Shown here: one piece after another, positions 33,776-42,243 of the stretch
Layout: the number at the start of each line of letters is the position of its first letter
Position numbering within the stretch: position 1 is the stretch's first letter
NCBI GenBank assembly: GCA_022843175.1
Contig: JALHOE010000033.1
Coordinates: 1-54,052, forward strand
DNA length: 54,052 bases
Source: Deltaproteobacteria bacterium
Lineage (GTDB): Bacteria > Myxococcota_A > Polyangia > Polyangiales > JADJMO01
Direction of reading: 5' to 3'
Notes under the pieces: generated by a model
Database searches by the model: none
Seen by the model: only the letters and a program-made list of their open reading frames with translations
What the model was told of the DNA's origin: nothing
Translations under genes and position numbers: made by a program

Positions 33776-34957
33776 ATGAACGACGTGATCGACTTTCGCG
33801 ACCCGGCCTATCGCACCGACCCGTACCCGATCCTCGCGCGTGCGCGGGAGCTCGCGCCCGTGCACGAGACGGAGTTCGGGACGTATTTCGCACTGCGTCA
33901 CCAAGACGTGCACGCCCTGAACCGAGACCCGCGCCTCGGACGCGACCTGCGCGCGTGGCTCGCGTACCCGATGGTGCGCCCCTGGCTCGCCGGCAGCGCG
34001 CTCGAGCACGTTGCCGAGCGCTGGCTGCTCGGCGTCGACGGCGACGTACACCGCCGCCTCCGAGGCGCGGCCGCCGCTGCGTTCGACAAGCGCGCGACGG
34101 CGGCGATGACCGCGCGGATCGAGCGCCTCGTCGACGACTTCGTCGCGCGGCTGCCCGCACACGGGGACTTCGAGCTGGTCTCCGCGCTGGCGCGCCCGTT
34201 TCCGCTGCAGGTGATCCTCGATCTGCTCGGCTTCGACGCGTCCGACGAGCTCGGGGGGCGCCTCGAGCGCTGGTCGGTCGAGATCGCCCGTTCCATGGAG
34301 CCGCTCCTCGGCACGGCGTCCCGCAAGGTCATCAGCCAGAACCTGACCGAGATGTCGACGTGGATCGTCGATCACCTCGGCGCGGTGCGGCCCGGTCTCA
34401 TCGAGCAGTGGGTCGAAGGCGCGAGTCGCCTCGAGCGCGAGGAGCTCGTCCCGATGATCGTCCTGATGATCGTCGCGGGCCACGAGACGACGACGAACCT
34501 CATCGCCAACGGCGTCGTCGCGCTCCTCGAGCATCGCGCGGAGCTTGCGCGCCTCGTCGACGATCCCTCGCTCGTACCCTCGGCGGTCGAGGAGCTCTTG
34601 CGGTTCGACGGACCGACGCACGTGAACGGTCGCGTGACGCTCGAGGAGATCTCGGTGAACGGCGCGACGATCCCTGCAGGCCGCGTGGTGCTGTGCATGC
34701 TCGGCGCCGCGAACCGCGATCCGCGGGTGTTCGTGCATCCCGATCGCCTCGACGTGTCGAGGAACCCCAACCCGCACGTCACGTTCGGGGGCGGGGCGCA
34801 CTATTGCCTCGGCGCGCCGCTCGCGCGGCTCGAGGCGCGGGCCGCGCTACAAGCGCTCCTTCCCCGGCTCGCCCAGAGCGTGGTGAAGAGCGCTCAGCGC
34901 CACGACCGCGTGAACGTCCGCGGCTACGAGTCGGTGGTCCTCGGCCCCCCGTCCTGA
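33776..34957 (+). CDS. Cytochrome P450
   Basis: ATG 33776 begins MNDVIDFRDPAYRTDPYPIL, the usual start of soluble bacterial P450s; an ATG at 33749 would add nine residues. The 393-residue product has the I-helix AGHETT, the K-helix EELLRF (ExxR) and the heme-binding loop 'FGGGAHYCLGAPLARLEA' with C344 as iron ligand. It should be a cytoplasmic monooxygenase needing ferredoxin and reductase, which are not encoded nearby. The substrate is unknown. It is divergent from the sigma factor gene, which could control it. Confidence 0.95.
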   Translation: MNDVIDFRDPAYRTDPYPILARARELAPVHETEFGTYFALRHQDVHALNRDPRLGRDLRAWLAYPMVRPWLAGSALEHVAERWLLGVDGDVHRRLRGAAAAAFDKRATAAMTARIERLVDDFVARLPAHGDFELVSALARPFPLQVILDLLGFDASDELGGRLERWSVEIARSMEPLLGTASRKVISQNLTEMSTWIVDHLGAVRPGLIEQWVEGASRLEREELVPMIVLMIVAGHETTTNLIANGVVALLEHRAELARLVDDPSLVPSAVEELLRFDGPTHVNGRVTLEEISVNGATIPAGRVVLCMLGAANRDPRVFVHPDRLDVSRNPNPHVTFGGGAHYCLGAPLARLEARAALQALLPRLAQSVVKSAQRHDRVNVRGYESVVLGPPS

Positions 34958-35002
34958 TCACGCAGGGCCGCAGCCCCCCGCGCGTTCGAATAGGATCGCG
35001 CA

Positions 35003-35905
35003 ATGCTCCTCCGCTCCGCGCTGATCGCCCTCTCGCTCGTCGGCTGCGGTTCCGATAGCCCCGGCTCCGTCCCTGCCGCTGCCGACGCTGCGAGCGACGC
35101 AGCCGACGCCGCGGATGGCACTCGCACCCTCGCCAACTGCACGACGAGCATCGCCGCCGACGCCCCCGAGTTCTTCAAGCGGTACTTCAAGTGCGTGACC
35201 ATCACGGTCACCGCCACCTCCGTCGTCATCGCGTCCGAGGGCCTCCCGCCGCACAAGAGCAACTACTGGCCGAACGCGAGCCCCAACTGGGAGGCCTTCG
35301 ACACGAGCCGCGGCGCGATGTACCTCGAGAACCCGAACAAACTTCAAACGCAGGCGCTGCGCTTCACGATCCCGAAGGAGCCCGTCGCCAAGCCGATCAC
35401 GATCAACGCCTCGTTCGTCGATGGCGTCGTCGGCACCAACGGCGAGGAGTACGGGCTCGGCCCGGTCGGCGTGGCGATCGACTCGGTCGCCCTCTTCAAC
35501 CCGCTCGCCGCTCCCGGCGACGACATCGAGGACGAGAAGTACACCTTCGATCGATACAACGCGCACCCCGAGATGCGCGGCGCGTACCACTACCACACCG
35601 CGTCGATGGGTCCGCTCGAGGTGCTGAAGTCGATCGGCGCCGTCACCAACACCACGCCGGGGAGCGCCGAGCTCGAGCTGTACGGGATCCTCTGCGACGG
35701 GACCGTCGTCCTCGGGTGTCGTGAGCTCGACGGCTCGGCGCCCGCGGGCACGCTCGATCCGCAGGGCGGTCACCTCCACGACCTCGTCGACAACAAGGGC
35801 GTGAAGCTGCTCGCGGGCCGCTATCACACCCACGTGTGCCCGAGCACCGCGGGCGCCCGGCGATTCACGCCGGAGATCCAGTACTACACGACCTGCCAGA
35901 AATGA
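35003..35905 (+). CDS. YHYH-domain lipoprotein
   Basis: ATG 35003 is preceded by an AGGA site. The 300-residue product begins MLLRSALIALSLVGCGSDSP, a lipobox signal followed by an Asp/Ala-rich linker. The YHYH domain (named for its motif) is clear: 'MRGAYHYHTASMGPLEVL' in the middle, then 'GGHLHDLVDN' and 'AGRYHTHVC', all His-rich, so metal binding is likely. Domain members are mostly secreted and of unknown function. The stop codon overlaps the next gene by 4 bp, so the two are coupled. Confidence 0.85.
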   Translation: MLLRSALIALSLVGCGSDSPGSVPAAADAASDAADAADGTRTLANCTTSIAADAPEFFKRYFKCVTITVTATSVVIASEGLPPHKSNYWPNASPNWEAFDTSRGAMYLENPNKLQTQALRFTIPKEPVAKPITINASFVDGVVGTNGEEYGLGPVGVAIDSVALFNPLAAPGDDIEDEKYTFDRYNAHPEMRGAYHYHTASMGPLEVLKSIGAVTNTTPGSAELELYGILCDGTVVLGCRELDGSAPAGTLDPQGGHLHDLVDNKGVKLLAGRYHTHVCPSTAGARRFTPEIQYYTTCQK

Positions 35906-37068
35906 CGTCGCGCGCCGCCCTGCTCATCGCTCTCTCGCTCGTCGCGTGTCGCAAGCGCACCGAGAACGCCGTCGCCCCCGCGGTGAGCGCGCCGATCGTC
36001 GACTCGGCGCCCGAGGCCCCGCCCGCTGTCGAGGCGCCGAAGCCCACGCCCCCGCCCCCGCCCCCGCCGACGGCGCCGGCTGTGGCGTGCACACCCGATC
36101 CGCATCTGCGCTTCAAGCAGGCGCCGATGGACCTCGAGCACCTCGAGCCCACGCCACACGCGGGCCCGGCCGGTCTCGCGTGCTCGCCGTTCGTGACGGC
36201 GGGGTCGTCCGAGCTCACGATGGCGCCCGGCACGTTCCTCCAGATCTCGATGGACGCGGAGGAGAGCGTGGACGGCGCCTTCGACGACCTGGTCGACGTG
36301 ACGTACGCCACGGCCGGTCTGCCGAAGCTCGCGTGGGTCGATCCAGCGACGCGCACCTTCAAATGGAAGGTCGCGGGCGCGGACGGCGACGTCCTCGCGT
36401 TCTCGGTGGCGACGGTCAAGAAGGCCGGTCCGCAGTGCGTGACCGCGTCGTACGTCATACGCGTCAGGGACGACGACGCGACCCGTCGCGCGCAGGCGAT
36501 GTGGCTCAACCGAGAGGAGAGCGTCGGGGCTGTGCTCCGCACGTTCTACCCCTTCTCCGACTCGCCCCAGCTCCGCGAGCTCGCCCGCAAGATCCAGTGC
36601 GGCGCTTCGCCCATCGCGCCGGTCTTCCGCGACGCGGACGGCGACGGCCTCGCAGACGCGCTCTTCGGTTACCCGTCGCCCGGGGGCGGCAACGCGGCCG
36701 AGACGGACGTCTGGCTGCGACGCGGGGAGACCTTCGCGAAGGTTGGCCGCGCGACCGGGCGACCCGAGCGCGCCGCCGACGGCACGACCTTCGTCGTCGA
36801 CACCACCTCGGCCGGCACGGGCTTCGCGTGCACGCTCGGCGTGAAGATCTTCCAGGTCTTCAAGAACCGCGTGCAGCTTGTCGTCGACGAATCGAGCGAG
36901 GCCTCGGTCGATCTCACGGGCGTCTCCTGCGCGCCGGGCGACGGCATCACCATCGATCGCGTGGGCCCGGACCTCCTCGGCTTCACCGATCAGGGGACGC
37001 CGGCCGGGGGCAAGCCGCGCCGCCGCGTGTGGCGCTGGGACGGCAAGCGCTTCACGCGCGCGCCGTGA
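35902..37068 (+). CDS. Lipoprotein with an FG-GAP-like calcium-type repeat
   Basis: ATG 35902 overlaps the previous stop by 4 bp (ATGA). The 388-residue product begins MTSRAALLIALSLVACRKRT (lipobox LVAC) with a Pro-rich linker of repeated proline. It then has beta-strand segments and, near residue 240, 'FRDADGDGLADALFGYPSPGGG', the Asp-rich loop of an FG-GAP/integrin-type repeat that binds calcium. Cys pairs are present ('GVSCAPGDGITIDRVG'). Probably an envelope protein working with the YHYH lipoprotein. No family assigned. Its 3' end is 20 bp from the convergent kinase gene. Confidence 0.7.
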   Translation: MTSRAALLIALSLVACRKRTENAVAPAVSAPIVDSAPEAPPAVEAPKPTPPPPPPPTAPAVACTPDPHLRFKQAPMDLEHLEPTPHAGPAGLACSPFVTAGSSELTMAPGTFLQISMDAEESVDGAFDDLVDVTYATAGLPKLAWVDPATRTFKWKVAGADGDVLAFSVATVKKAGPQCVTASYVIRVRDDDATRRAQAMWLNREESVGAVLRTFYPFSDSPQLRELARKIQCGASPIAPVFRDADGDGLADALFGYPSPGGGNAAETDVWLRRGETFAKVGRATGRPERAADGTTFVVDTTSAGTGFACTLGVKIFQVFKNRVQLVVDESSEASVDLTGVSCAPGDGITIDRVGPDLLGFTDQGTPAGGKPRRRVWRWDGKRFTRAP

Positions 37069-37088
37069 CGCTGGGCGACGCCCCGAGA

Positions 37089-39053
37089 CTAGCGTTCGAC
37101 AATCGCGATCAAACGCCCGAGCCGCGCCGACTCGATCGCGCGAATCGCGCGCGCGGGATCGCCGCCGAGGAGCTCGACGAGGTCGCGCGGCTCGACGGCC
37201 GAGCGCGTGCGTTCGAGCACCGCCTCGACCGCCGGTGACCAGCCCGCGTCTCGCAGCGACGCCGGCGCGTCGACCGCGGCGAGCGGCCCGCGCCATGACT
37301 GACGACGAACGTATGCGCGCTCGTCGGGGAGGAGCGCCTCGACGCCCGCCTCGATCAGCGGCCCGAGGGCGAGCGACAGCGGGTGGACCGTCTTGTTCGG
37401 GGCCGCGTCGCTGTAGAAGCTGATCTCACCGTCGGGCACCGAGAACAGCGCGACGACCTCGGCGCGCGAGTGCTCCGCGACCTGCCTCTGCCACACCGAC
37501 GGCTCGAGCGCGCCGAGCCCGACAAGCGCGTCGCCGAGGTCGTCGCCGAAGCGGCCGGCGAACGCGCACGCCGTGTCGACCGCGCTCAGCGTCAGCACGT
37601 TCTGCGCGACGAGCGAGTCGGCGATGGCCCGGTCCGCGAGGGCCACGTGGAGCAGGCGACCACGCTGGAAGTAGAGCTCGCGCCGGCCCGACGCGCGGGT
37701 CACGAAGAGCGCGCCGGTCTTCCTTCGCGCGGCGATCCACGAGAGCGCGGAGGCGATGCCCGGGTCGTCGCCGTCGTGCGCGTCGGACGGGTCGCTGACC
37801 GGGCCGTACCAATCGGGCGCGCCCGGCCCGGGCACCTGCGTGGTTTCGGTGCGGCGCGGCTCGAGGTGGCCGGACAGATCGACGATCTGCTTGAGCGGCA
37901 CGTAGCCGCTGCCGGTGAGGTCTATGCCGTCGTCCGGCGACAGCTTGCCGGTCGCGACCATGTCGACCAGCTCGCCGTAGTTGAACGGACCGAGCGACTC
38001 GTTGGACGTGGTGAGCACGCGCGCCGTGGCCGCGAGGTACTCGGCGGTGACGCCGGGCACCGAGCCCGACTTGGTGTGGGGCGGGATCGACGGCATGGCC
38101 ACCGGGAACATCGACGGCACGCCGACGACCATCGGCGGCTCGGGCGAGTCGTCTCCGGCGCGTGCTTCGTGCGGCGTGCGCACCGCGGCCACGCGCTCCA
38201 CGATCGCCGCGCGCCCGACTCCGGGATCGGCCGCGAACGGCGCGAGCGCGGCGGACAGCTCGTCGGCGCTCGGATAGCGATCGGCCGGCTGTCGTGCGAG
38301 CGCGCGCTCGAGGACGGCGACCAGCGCGGGCGGGAGGTGTGCGCCGTGCGTGCGCAAGTTGTCGATCCGCGCGTCGCGCACCGCGAGGAGGACGGCGAGC
38401 TGCCCCGAGCCCTCGAACAAACGGCGACCGATCAGCGACTCCGCGAGGAGGTTCGCGACGGCGAACAGATCGGTCCGCGAGTCGGTCGGCTCACCGGCGA
38501 TTTGCTCGGGCGCGAGGTAGGCGAACTTGCCGCGCACGCCGAGGTTGGCCGGCGTGCGTGGGGAGGTGAGGTAGCGCGCGATGCCGAAGTCTCCGAGCTT
38601 CACCGCGCCCTCGACCGAGAGGAACACGTTCGACGGCGTGACGTCGCGGTGGACGATCTCCGCCCGGTGCACCGCAGCGACCGCAGACAGGAGCTCGCGC
38701 GCGATGAACACGGCGACGCCCGTGTCGAGCGGGCGGCCGCTCGCGCGTGCGTTGCGCAGCACCGTGTCGTAGTCCGCGCCGAGCACCAGCTCCATCGCCA
38801 GCCACGGCTCGTCGCCCGCGAGCCCTGCGCCGAAGCAGGCGACGATGTTGGGGTGGCGACAGCGCTCGTAGAGCAGAGCCTCTTTGGCGAACGCGCCGCG
38901 CGCCTCGGGATCGCGCAACAACGACGGCAGCAGGCGCTTGACGACCAGCCGCTCGGGTGAGCCGCCGCTCGAGCGCGCGATCCACACCTCGGCCGAGCCC
39001 CCGCTCGCGAGGCGCTCGTCGAGCAAGAACGGACCAAACGCAACCCCACCCAC
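37089..39053 (-). CDS. Ser/Thr protein kinase with a C-terminal PATAN (DUF4388) domain
   Basis: GTG 39053 (VGGVAFGPFLLDERLASGGSA) gives 654 residues. The kinase occupies residues about 5-270: a modified glycine loop LASGGSAE, VVK lysine, catalytic loop HRDVTPSN, then DFGIA and 'LAPEQIAG'. The catalytic-loop Lys is replaced by Thr (HRDVT for HRDLK), a change seen in several myxobacterial kinases that keep activity. Residues about 340-390 may be a GYF-like adaptor ('GPFNYGELVDMVATGKLSPDD'). Residues about 440-560 are a PATAN domain ('ALSWIAARRKTGALFVTRASGRRELYFQRGRLLHV'), found with signalling proteins and gliding regulators. Cytoplasmic. Confidence 0.88.
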   Translation of the reverse strand: MGGVAFGPFLLDERLASGGSAEVWIARSSGGSPERLVVKRLLPSLLRDPEARGAFAKEALLYERCRHPNIVACFGAGLAGDEPWLAMELVLGADYDTVLRNARASGRPLDTGVAVFIARELLSAVAAVHRAEIVHRDVTPSNVFLSVEGAVKLGDFGIARYLTSPRTPANLGVRGKFAYLAPEQIAGEPTDSRTDLFAVANLLAESLIGRRLFEGSGQLAVLLAVRDARIDNLRTHGAHLPPALVAVLERALARQPADRYPSADELSAALAPFAADPGVGRAAIVERVAAVRTPHEARAGDDSPEPPMVVGVPSMFPVAMPSIPPHTKSGSVPGVTAEYLAATARVLTTSNESLGPFNYGELVDMVATGKLSPDDGIDLTGSGYVPLKQIVDLSGHLEPRRTETTQVPGPGAPDWYGPVSDPSDAHDGDDPGIASALSWIAARRKTGALFVTRASGRRELYFQRGRLLHVALADRAIADSLVAQNVLTLSAVDTACAFAGRFGDDLGDALVGLGALEPSVWQRQVAEHSRAEVVALFSVPDGEISFYSDAAPNKTVHPLSLALGPLIEAGVEALLPDERAYVRRQSWRGPLAAVDAPASLRDAGWSPAVEAVLERTRSAVEPRDLVELLGGDPARAIRAIESARLGRLIAIVER

Positions 39054-39117
39054 GGGCGAGAGGATAGGTCGAGCGCGGCCCGCGGCGCGAGCACTTGTGC
39101 GCTCATGCAGCGCTTGC

Positions 39118-40014
39118 TCAGTAATCGGCGCCGACGAGCACGCGGAGCGCGCGCGGCACGATGCGAAAGGTGACCGAGCCCCGGGAGAGGAGCTCGCCAT
39201 CGACGTTGAACGCCATCGGAGGCTCGGACACGACGCGGACGGCGCGCGCGCGACGATGCATCACTTCGTCGAGGTAGTCGCCCTTGGCGAGCGCGACCGC
39301 GACCCGCGCGAGATCGAGCGCGCTCCCGGAGCGCACCACGACGACGTCGAGCAGACCGTCCTCCGGGTCGGCGGTGGGCGCGACGGCCCAGCCGCCGGCG
39401 CACGTGCGCGCGTTGGCGACGATCACGTTGAGCGCGTCGACGCGCTCGGCCTCGCCGTCGTCGAACGAGAGCGTGGTCTGGTAGCCGGCGAGATCGGGCA
39501 GCACCTTGGCCGCGCTCCATAGATAGGCGAGCGGTCCCCAGCGGGCCTTCGACTCGGCCGTGAGCACCTCGTCGACCTGCCCGCTGAAGCCGCCGGCAGC
39601 GACGTTGACCGCGTAGGTGCGCTCGCCGCCGTCTGGCTCCACGGCGATCGCGTCGAGCACGCGCTCGCGGCCGCCGTCGATCACCGCGAGCGCGCCGTCG
39701 ACGTCGTCGAGCGGGACACCGAGCGTGCGCGCGAGGTCGTTCCCGGTGCCGAGCGGGAGGATCGCGAATCGCGCCTCGGTCCGGAGCGGGATGAGGCCGC
39801 GTGCCACCTCGCTCACCGTGCCGTCGCCGCCGGCCGCGACGATCAGCGGCGAGCCCGCTCTGGCGCGCTCGGCTGCGACCACGGTCGCGTCGCCCGGACC
39901 GAGCGTGCGTCGCACCTCGTAGCCGAGCGCGGTCAGCTGGCGATCGAGCGCGTCCAGGTCGCGCCCGCTGCCCGCGTGCGCGTTGAGCACGACACACGGC
40001 GCAGGCGATCGCAT
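39118..40014 (-). CDS. Diacylglycerol/lipid kinase-like protein
   Basis: ATG 40014 gives 298 residues, standard for the bacterial DgkB/YegS family. Visible motifs: 'VVLNAHAGSGRD' at the start, 'AAGGDGTVSEVARGL' (the GGDGT nucleotide site), 'ILPLGTGNDLARTLG' and a C-terminal 'FNVDGELLSRGSVTFRIVPRAL'. It should phosphorylate diacylglycerol or a similar lipid at the inner membrane face and recycle it into phospholipid synthesis. It runs in the same direction as the kinase gene downstream, 64 bp apart. Confidence 0.9.
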   Translation of the reverse strand: MRSPAPCVVLNAHAGSGRDLDALDRQLTALGYEVRRTLGPGDATVVAAERARAGSPLIVAAGGDGTVSEVARGLIPLRTEARFAILPLGTGNDLARTLGVPLDDVDGALAVIDGGRERVLDAIAVEPDGGERTYAVNVAAGGFSGQVDEVLTAESKARWGPLAYLWSAAKVLPDLAGYQTTLSFDDGEAERVDALNVIVANARTCAGGWAVAPTADPEDGLLDVVVVRSGSALDLARVAVALAKGDYLDEVMHRRARAVRVVSEPPMAFNVDGELLSRGSVTFRIVPRALRVLVGADY

Positions 40015-40049
40015 GCCGAGTGCGATGCCGCACCGCGTGCCGCGTCGCG

Positions 40050-40466
40050 TTAGGCGGCGGCGATGGCGCGCGGCGTGGTGCGAGCGCGCAGCTCGCGGAA
40101 GGCCTCGGGCAGCGTATCGACCAGGAGGACGCCCTCGCGGTAGGCGCTGAGCGGACGCGGGCCGCCCACCCAGATCACCGGCATGCCGATCGCGAGCGCG
40201 ATGCGGGCCTCGGCGTACATCTCGCGACCGGCGCCGTCGCGCGGGAGGACGAGCACGATGTCGGACGTGGCGAGCGCGTGGTCGTTGCGCTCGGCGATGG
40301 CGCGGACCTGCGCAAGCGGCATGGAGGCCAAGTCTTCTGGGCCGTTGGCGTGGTCGGCCCAGGAGCTCGTGGGCTCGATGCCGAGGAGGCGCAGACACGC
40401 GTGGACCTCGCGGACGTAGGGCGCGTCGATGAACGGGGCGGCGACATAGCAGCGGAGCGTCGGCAT
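40050..40466 (-). CDS. Nucleoside 2-deoxyribosyltransferase-like protein
   Basis: ATG 40466 gives 138 residues (MPTLRCYVAAPFIDAPYV). The fold signature of nucleoside 2-deoxyribosyltransferases is present: 'AAPF' after the first strand, 'SDIVLVLPRDGAGREMYAEARIALAIGMPVIWVG', in which an Asp and Glu normally hold the ribose. It may therefore cleave or exchange N-glycosidic bonds of a nucleoside or modified nucleotide, but the protein is shorter than characterised enzymes and the substrate is unknown. It is divergent from the Hsp70 gene across 89 bp. Confidence 0.6.
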   Translation of the reverse strand: MPTLRCYVAAPFIDAPYVREVHACLRLLGIEPTSSWADHANGPEDLASMPLAQVRAIAERNDHALATSDIVLVLPRDGAGREMYAEARIALAIGMPVIWVGGPRPLSAYREGVLLVDTLPEAFRELRARTTPRAIAAA

Positions 40467-40555
40467 GGGGTCATCGTTACGCATCGCACGGCGGCTGGGC
40501 GAGCGCTCGGCGCGGGCGTCTGACAAACAATGTCCGATCTGGTAGACCCTCGCGG

Positions 40556-42052
40556 GTGCAGCTCGGAATCGACTTCGGGACGACCAAGACCGTCGTGGCG
40601 GTGTGCGACCGCGGCAACTACCCGGTCGTGCACTTTCAGACCGACGGCGGCGACACGCTCGACGGCATCCCGTCGATCGTCGCCGAGAAGGACGGCGAGC
40701 TCCGCTACGGCCTCGACGCGCTGATCGACGAGCCGGGTTGGACGGTGGTCCGCTCCTTCAAGCGCGCCCTCGGAGAACCCGGCGGTCCCGAGCGCAAGCT
40801 CGCCATCGGCAGCGTCGAGGTGCCGGTCTTCGACCTGCTCGTCGGCTTCCTCTCGGCCCTGCGCACGGCGATCCTCGAGCGCGGCAACCTCCCCAAGTCC
40901 AAGAAGAAGGACCGGGAGCTGCGCGCCGTCGTCGCGACGCCCGCCCACGCCCTCGGCGCTCAGCGCTTCCTCACCCTCGAGGCGTTCCGCCGGGCCGGGT
41001 TCGACGTCATCGCCACGCTCAACGAGCCGTCGGCGGCCGGCTTCGAGTACACCCACGCGCACGCGAGCACCATCACCGCCAAGCGCGAGCACGTCGTCGT
41101 CTACGACCTCGGCGGCGGCACGTTCGACGCGTCGCTGGTGCGAGTCACCGATCTCAAGCACGACGCGGTCGTCACCGCGGGAGACGCGAAGCTCGGCGGA
41201 GACGACTTCGACGCGGTGCTCCTCGACATGGTCGTCCGCGCCGGCAAGCTCCGGAGGTTCGACCGCGCGCAGCTGCTCGATCAGTGTCGCGACGCCAAGG
41301 AGCGGATCAACCCGAGCTCCAAGAAGATCTCCATCGACGTCGACGACAAAACCGTCACGGTGCCGATCGCCGACTACTACGACGCGTGCACGCCGCTCGT
41401 CGAGCGCACCATCGAGGCGATGCTCCCGGTGATTCGTCGCGCGCAGACCGACGAGGCCGAGGCGCTCGGAGACATCGCCGGCATCTACGTGGTCGGTGGC
41501 GCGAGCGCGCTCCCCATCGTCGGCCGCGTGCTCCGCGAGCGCTTCGGGCGCCGCGTGCACCGCTCGCCCTACCCCTCCGCCGCCACGGCGGTCGGCCTCG
41601 CCATCGCGGCCGACGACACCTCTGGCTTCTCGCTCACCGACCGCTTCTCGCGCACCTTCGGCGTGTTCCGCGAGGCGGAGGGCGGCAGCGACGTCGCGTT
41701 CGACATCATCTTCGATCGCGAGACCGAGCTGCCGTCGAGGGAGGCCGTCCGCAAGGAGCGCCGCTACCAGGTGGCGCACGACCTCGGCCACTTCCGCTTC
41801 GTCGAGTGCACGGGCGTCGATCGCGCGGGCGTGCCCGAGGGCGATCTCTCGCTGTTCGCCGACGTCCGCTTCCCGTTCGCCCCCGAGCTGCAGCGCGACG
41901 AGGTCGATCTCGCGGTGGCCCCGGTGCACCGCCTGCCCGATCTCGGGACGACCGTGTGCGAGTCCTACGAGCTCGACCCGCACGGCCTGGTGCGGCTGTC
42001 GATCAAGGACGAGCGCACCGGCTACGCCCGCACCTTCGAGCTGCGCCGATAA
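40556..42052 (+). CDS. Hsp70-family chaperone, short form without the lid domain
   Basis: GTG 40556 gives 498 residues, about 140 fewer than DnaK. The ATPase domain is complete: GIDFGTTKT at the N-terminus, 'VVYDLGGGTFDASLV' (phosphate 2), 'AGDAKLGGDDFD' and the adenosine motif 'YVVGGASALPIVG'. After residue 370 there is only a beta-sandwich-like segment ending at residue 498, with no helical lid and no EEVD-type end. It resembles atypical bacterial Hsp70s (HscA-like or kinase-linked ones). The neighbouring genes offer no J-protein or GrpE. The strong hairpin at 42101 lies 48 bp after its stop. Confidence 0.88.
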   Translation: MQLGIDFGTTKTVVAVCDRGNYPVVHFQTDGGDTLDGIPSIVAEKDGELRYGLDALIDEPGWTVVRSFKRALGEPGGPERKLAIGSVEVPVFDLLVGFLSALRTAILERGNLPKSKKKDRELRAVVATPAHALGAQRFLTLEAFRRAGFDVIATLNEPSAAGFEYTHAHASTITAKREHVVVYDLGGGTFDASLVRVTDLKHDAVVTAGDAKLGGDDFDAVLLDMVVRAGKLRRFDRAQLLDQCRDAKERINPSSKKISIDVDDKTVTVPIADYYDACTPLVERTIEAMLPVIRRAQTDEAEALGDIAGIYVVGGASALPIVGRVLRERFGRRVHRSPYPSAATAVGLAIAADDTSGFSLTDRFSRTFGVFREAEGGSDVAFDIIFDRETELPSREAVRKERRYQVAHDLGHFRFVECTGVDRAGVPEGDLSLFADVRFPFAPELQRDEVDLAVAPVHRLPDLGTTVCESYELDPHGLVRLSIKDERTGYARTFELRR

Positions 42053-42100
42053 CGCGCGGCATGGAGCCGCGACCGCCAGGGAGCGGGTTGTCGAGGTGAA

Positions 42101-42180
42101 CGACGGGGCCGCGCGCGTCAGCGCGCGGTTGCCGGAATAGCCCGGTGAAGCAACCGCGGGCTCACGCCGCGGCCCCGTCG
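42101..42180 (+). ncRNA. 80-nt nested hairpin in the Hsp70-amylase gap, possible structured RNA, terminator or REP element
   Basis: The outer arms CGACGGGGCCGCG (42101-42113) and CGCGGCCCCGTCG (42168-42180) are perfectly complementary over 13 bp. Inside, GCGT/ACGC (42115-42118 with 42164-42167), AGC/GCT (42120-42122 with 42160-42162) and CGCGGTTGC/GCAACCGCG (42124-42132 with 42150-42158) continue the helix. Only one bulged base (42114) and two mismatched pairs (C-C, G-G) interrupt it, closing on a 17-nt loop. An alternative pair, AGCCCG (42139-42144) with CGGGCT (42157-42162), would compete with the inner stem. The strand and function are unknown; it could act as the hsp70 terminator. Confidence 0.5.
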
Positions 42181-42243
42181 GCCGGTGACCGGGGCGGGCG
42201 CCTCACGCGCCTCACGGCAGAGTTACGCTAAGATGGACGCCGC

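Noticed and set aside
39118-40398. Longer DAG kinase starting at 40398
   Set aside because: The extension overlaps the deoxyribosyltransferase-like gene in another frame and lacks family sequence; ATG 40014 gives the normal length.
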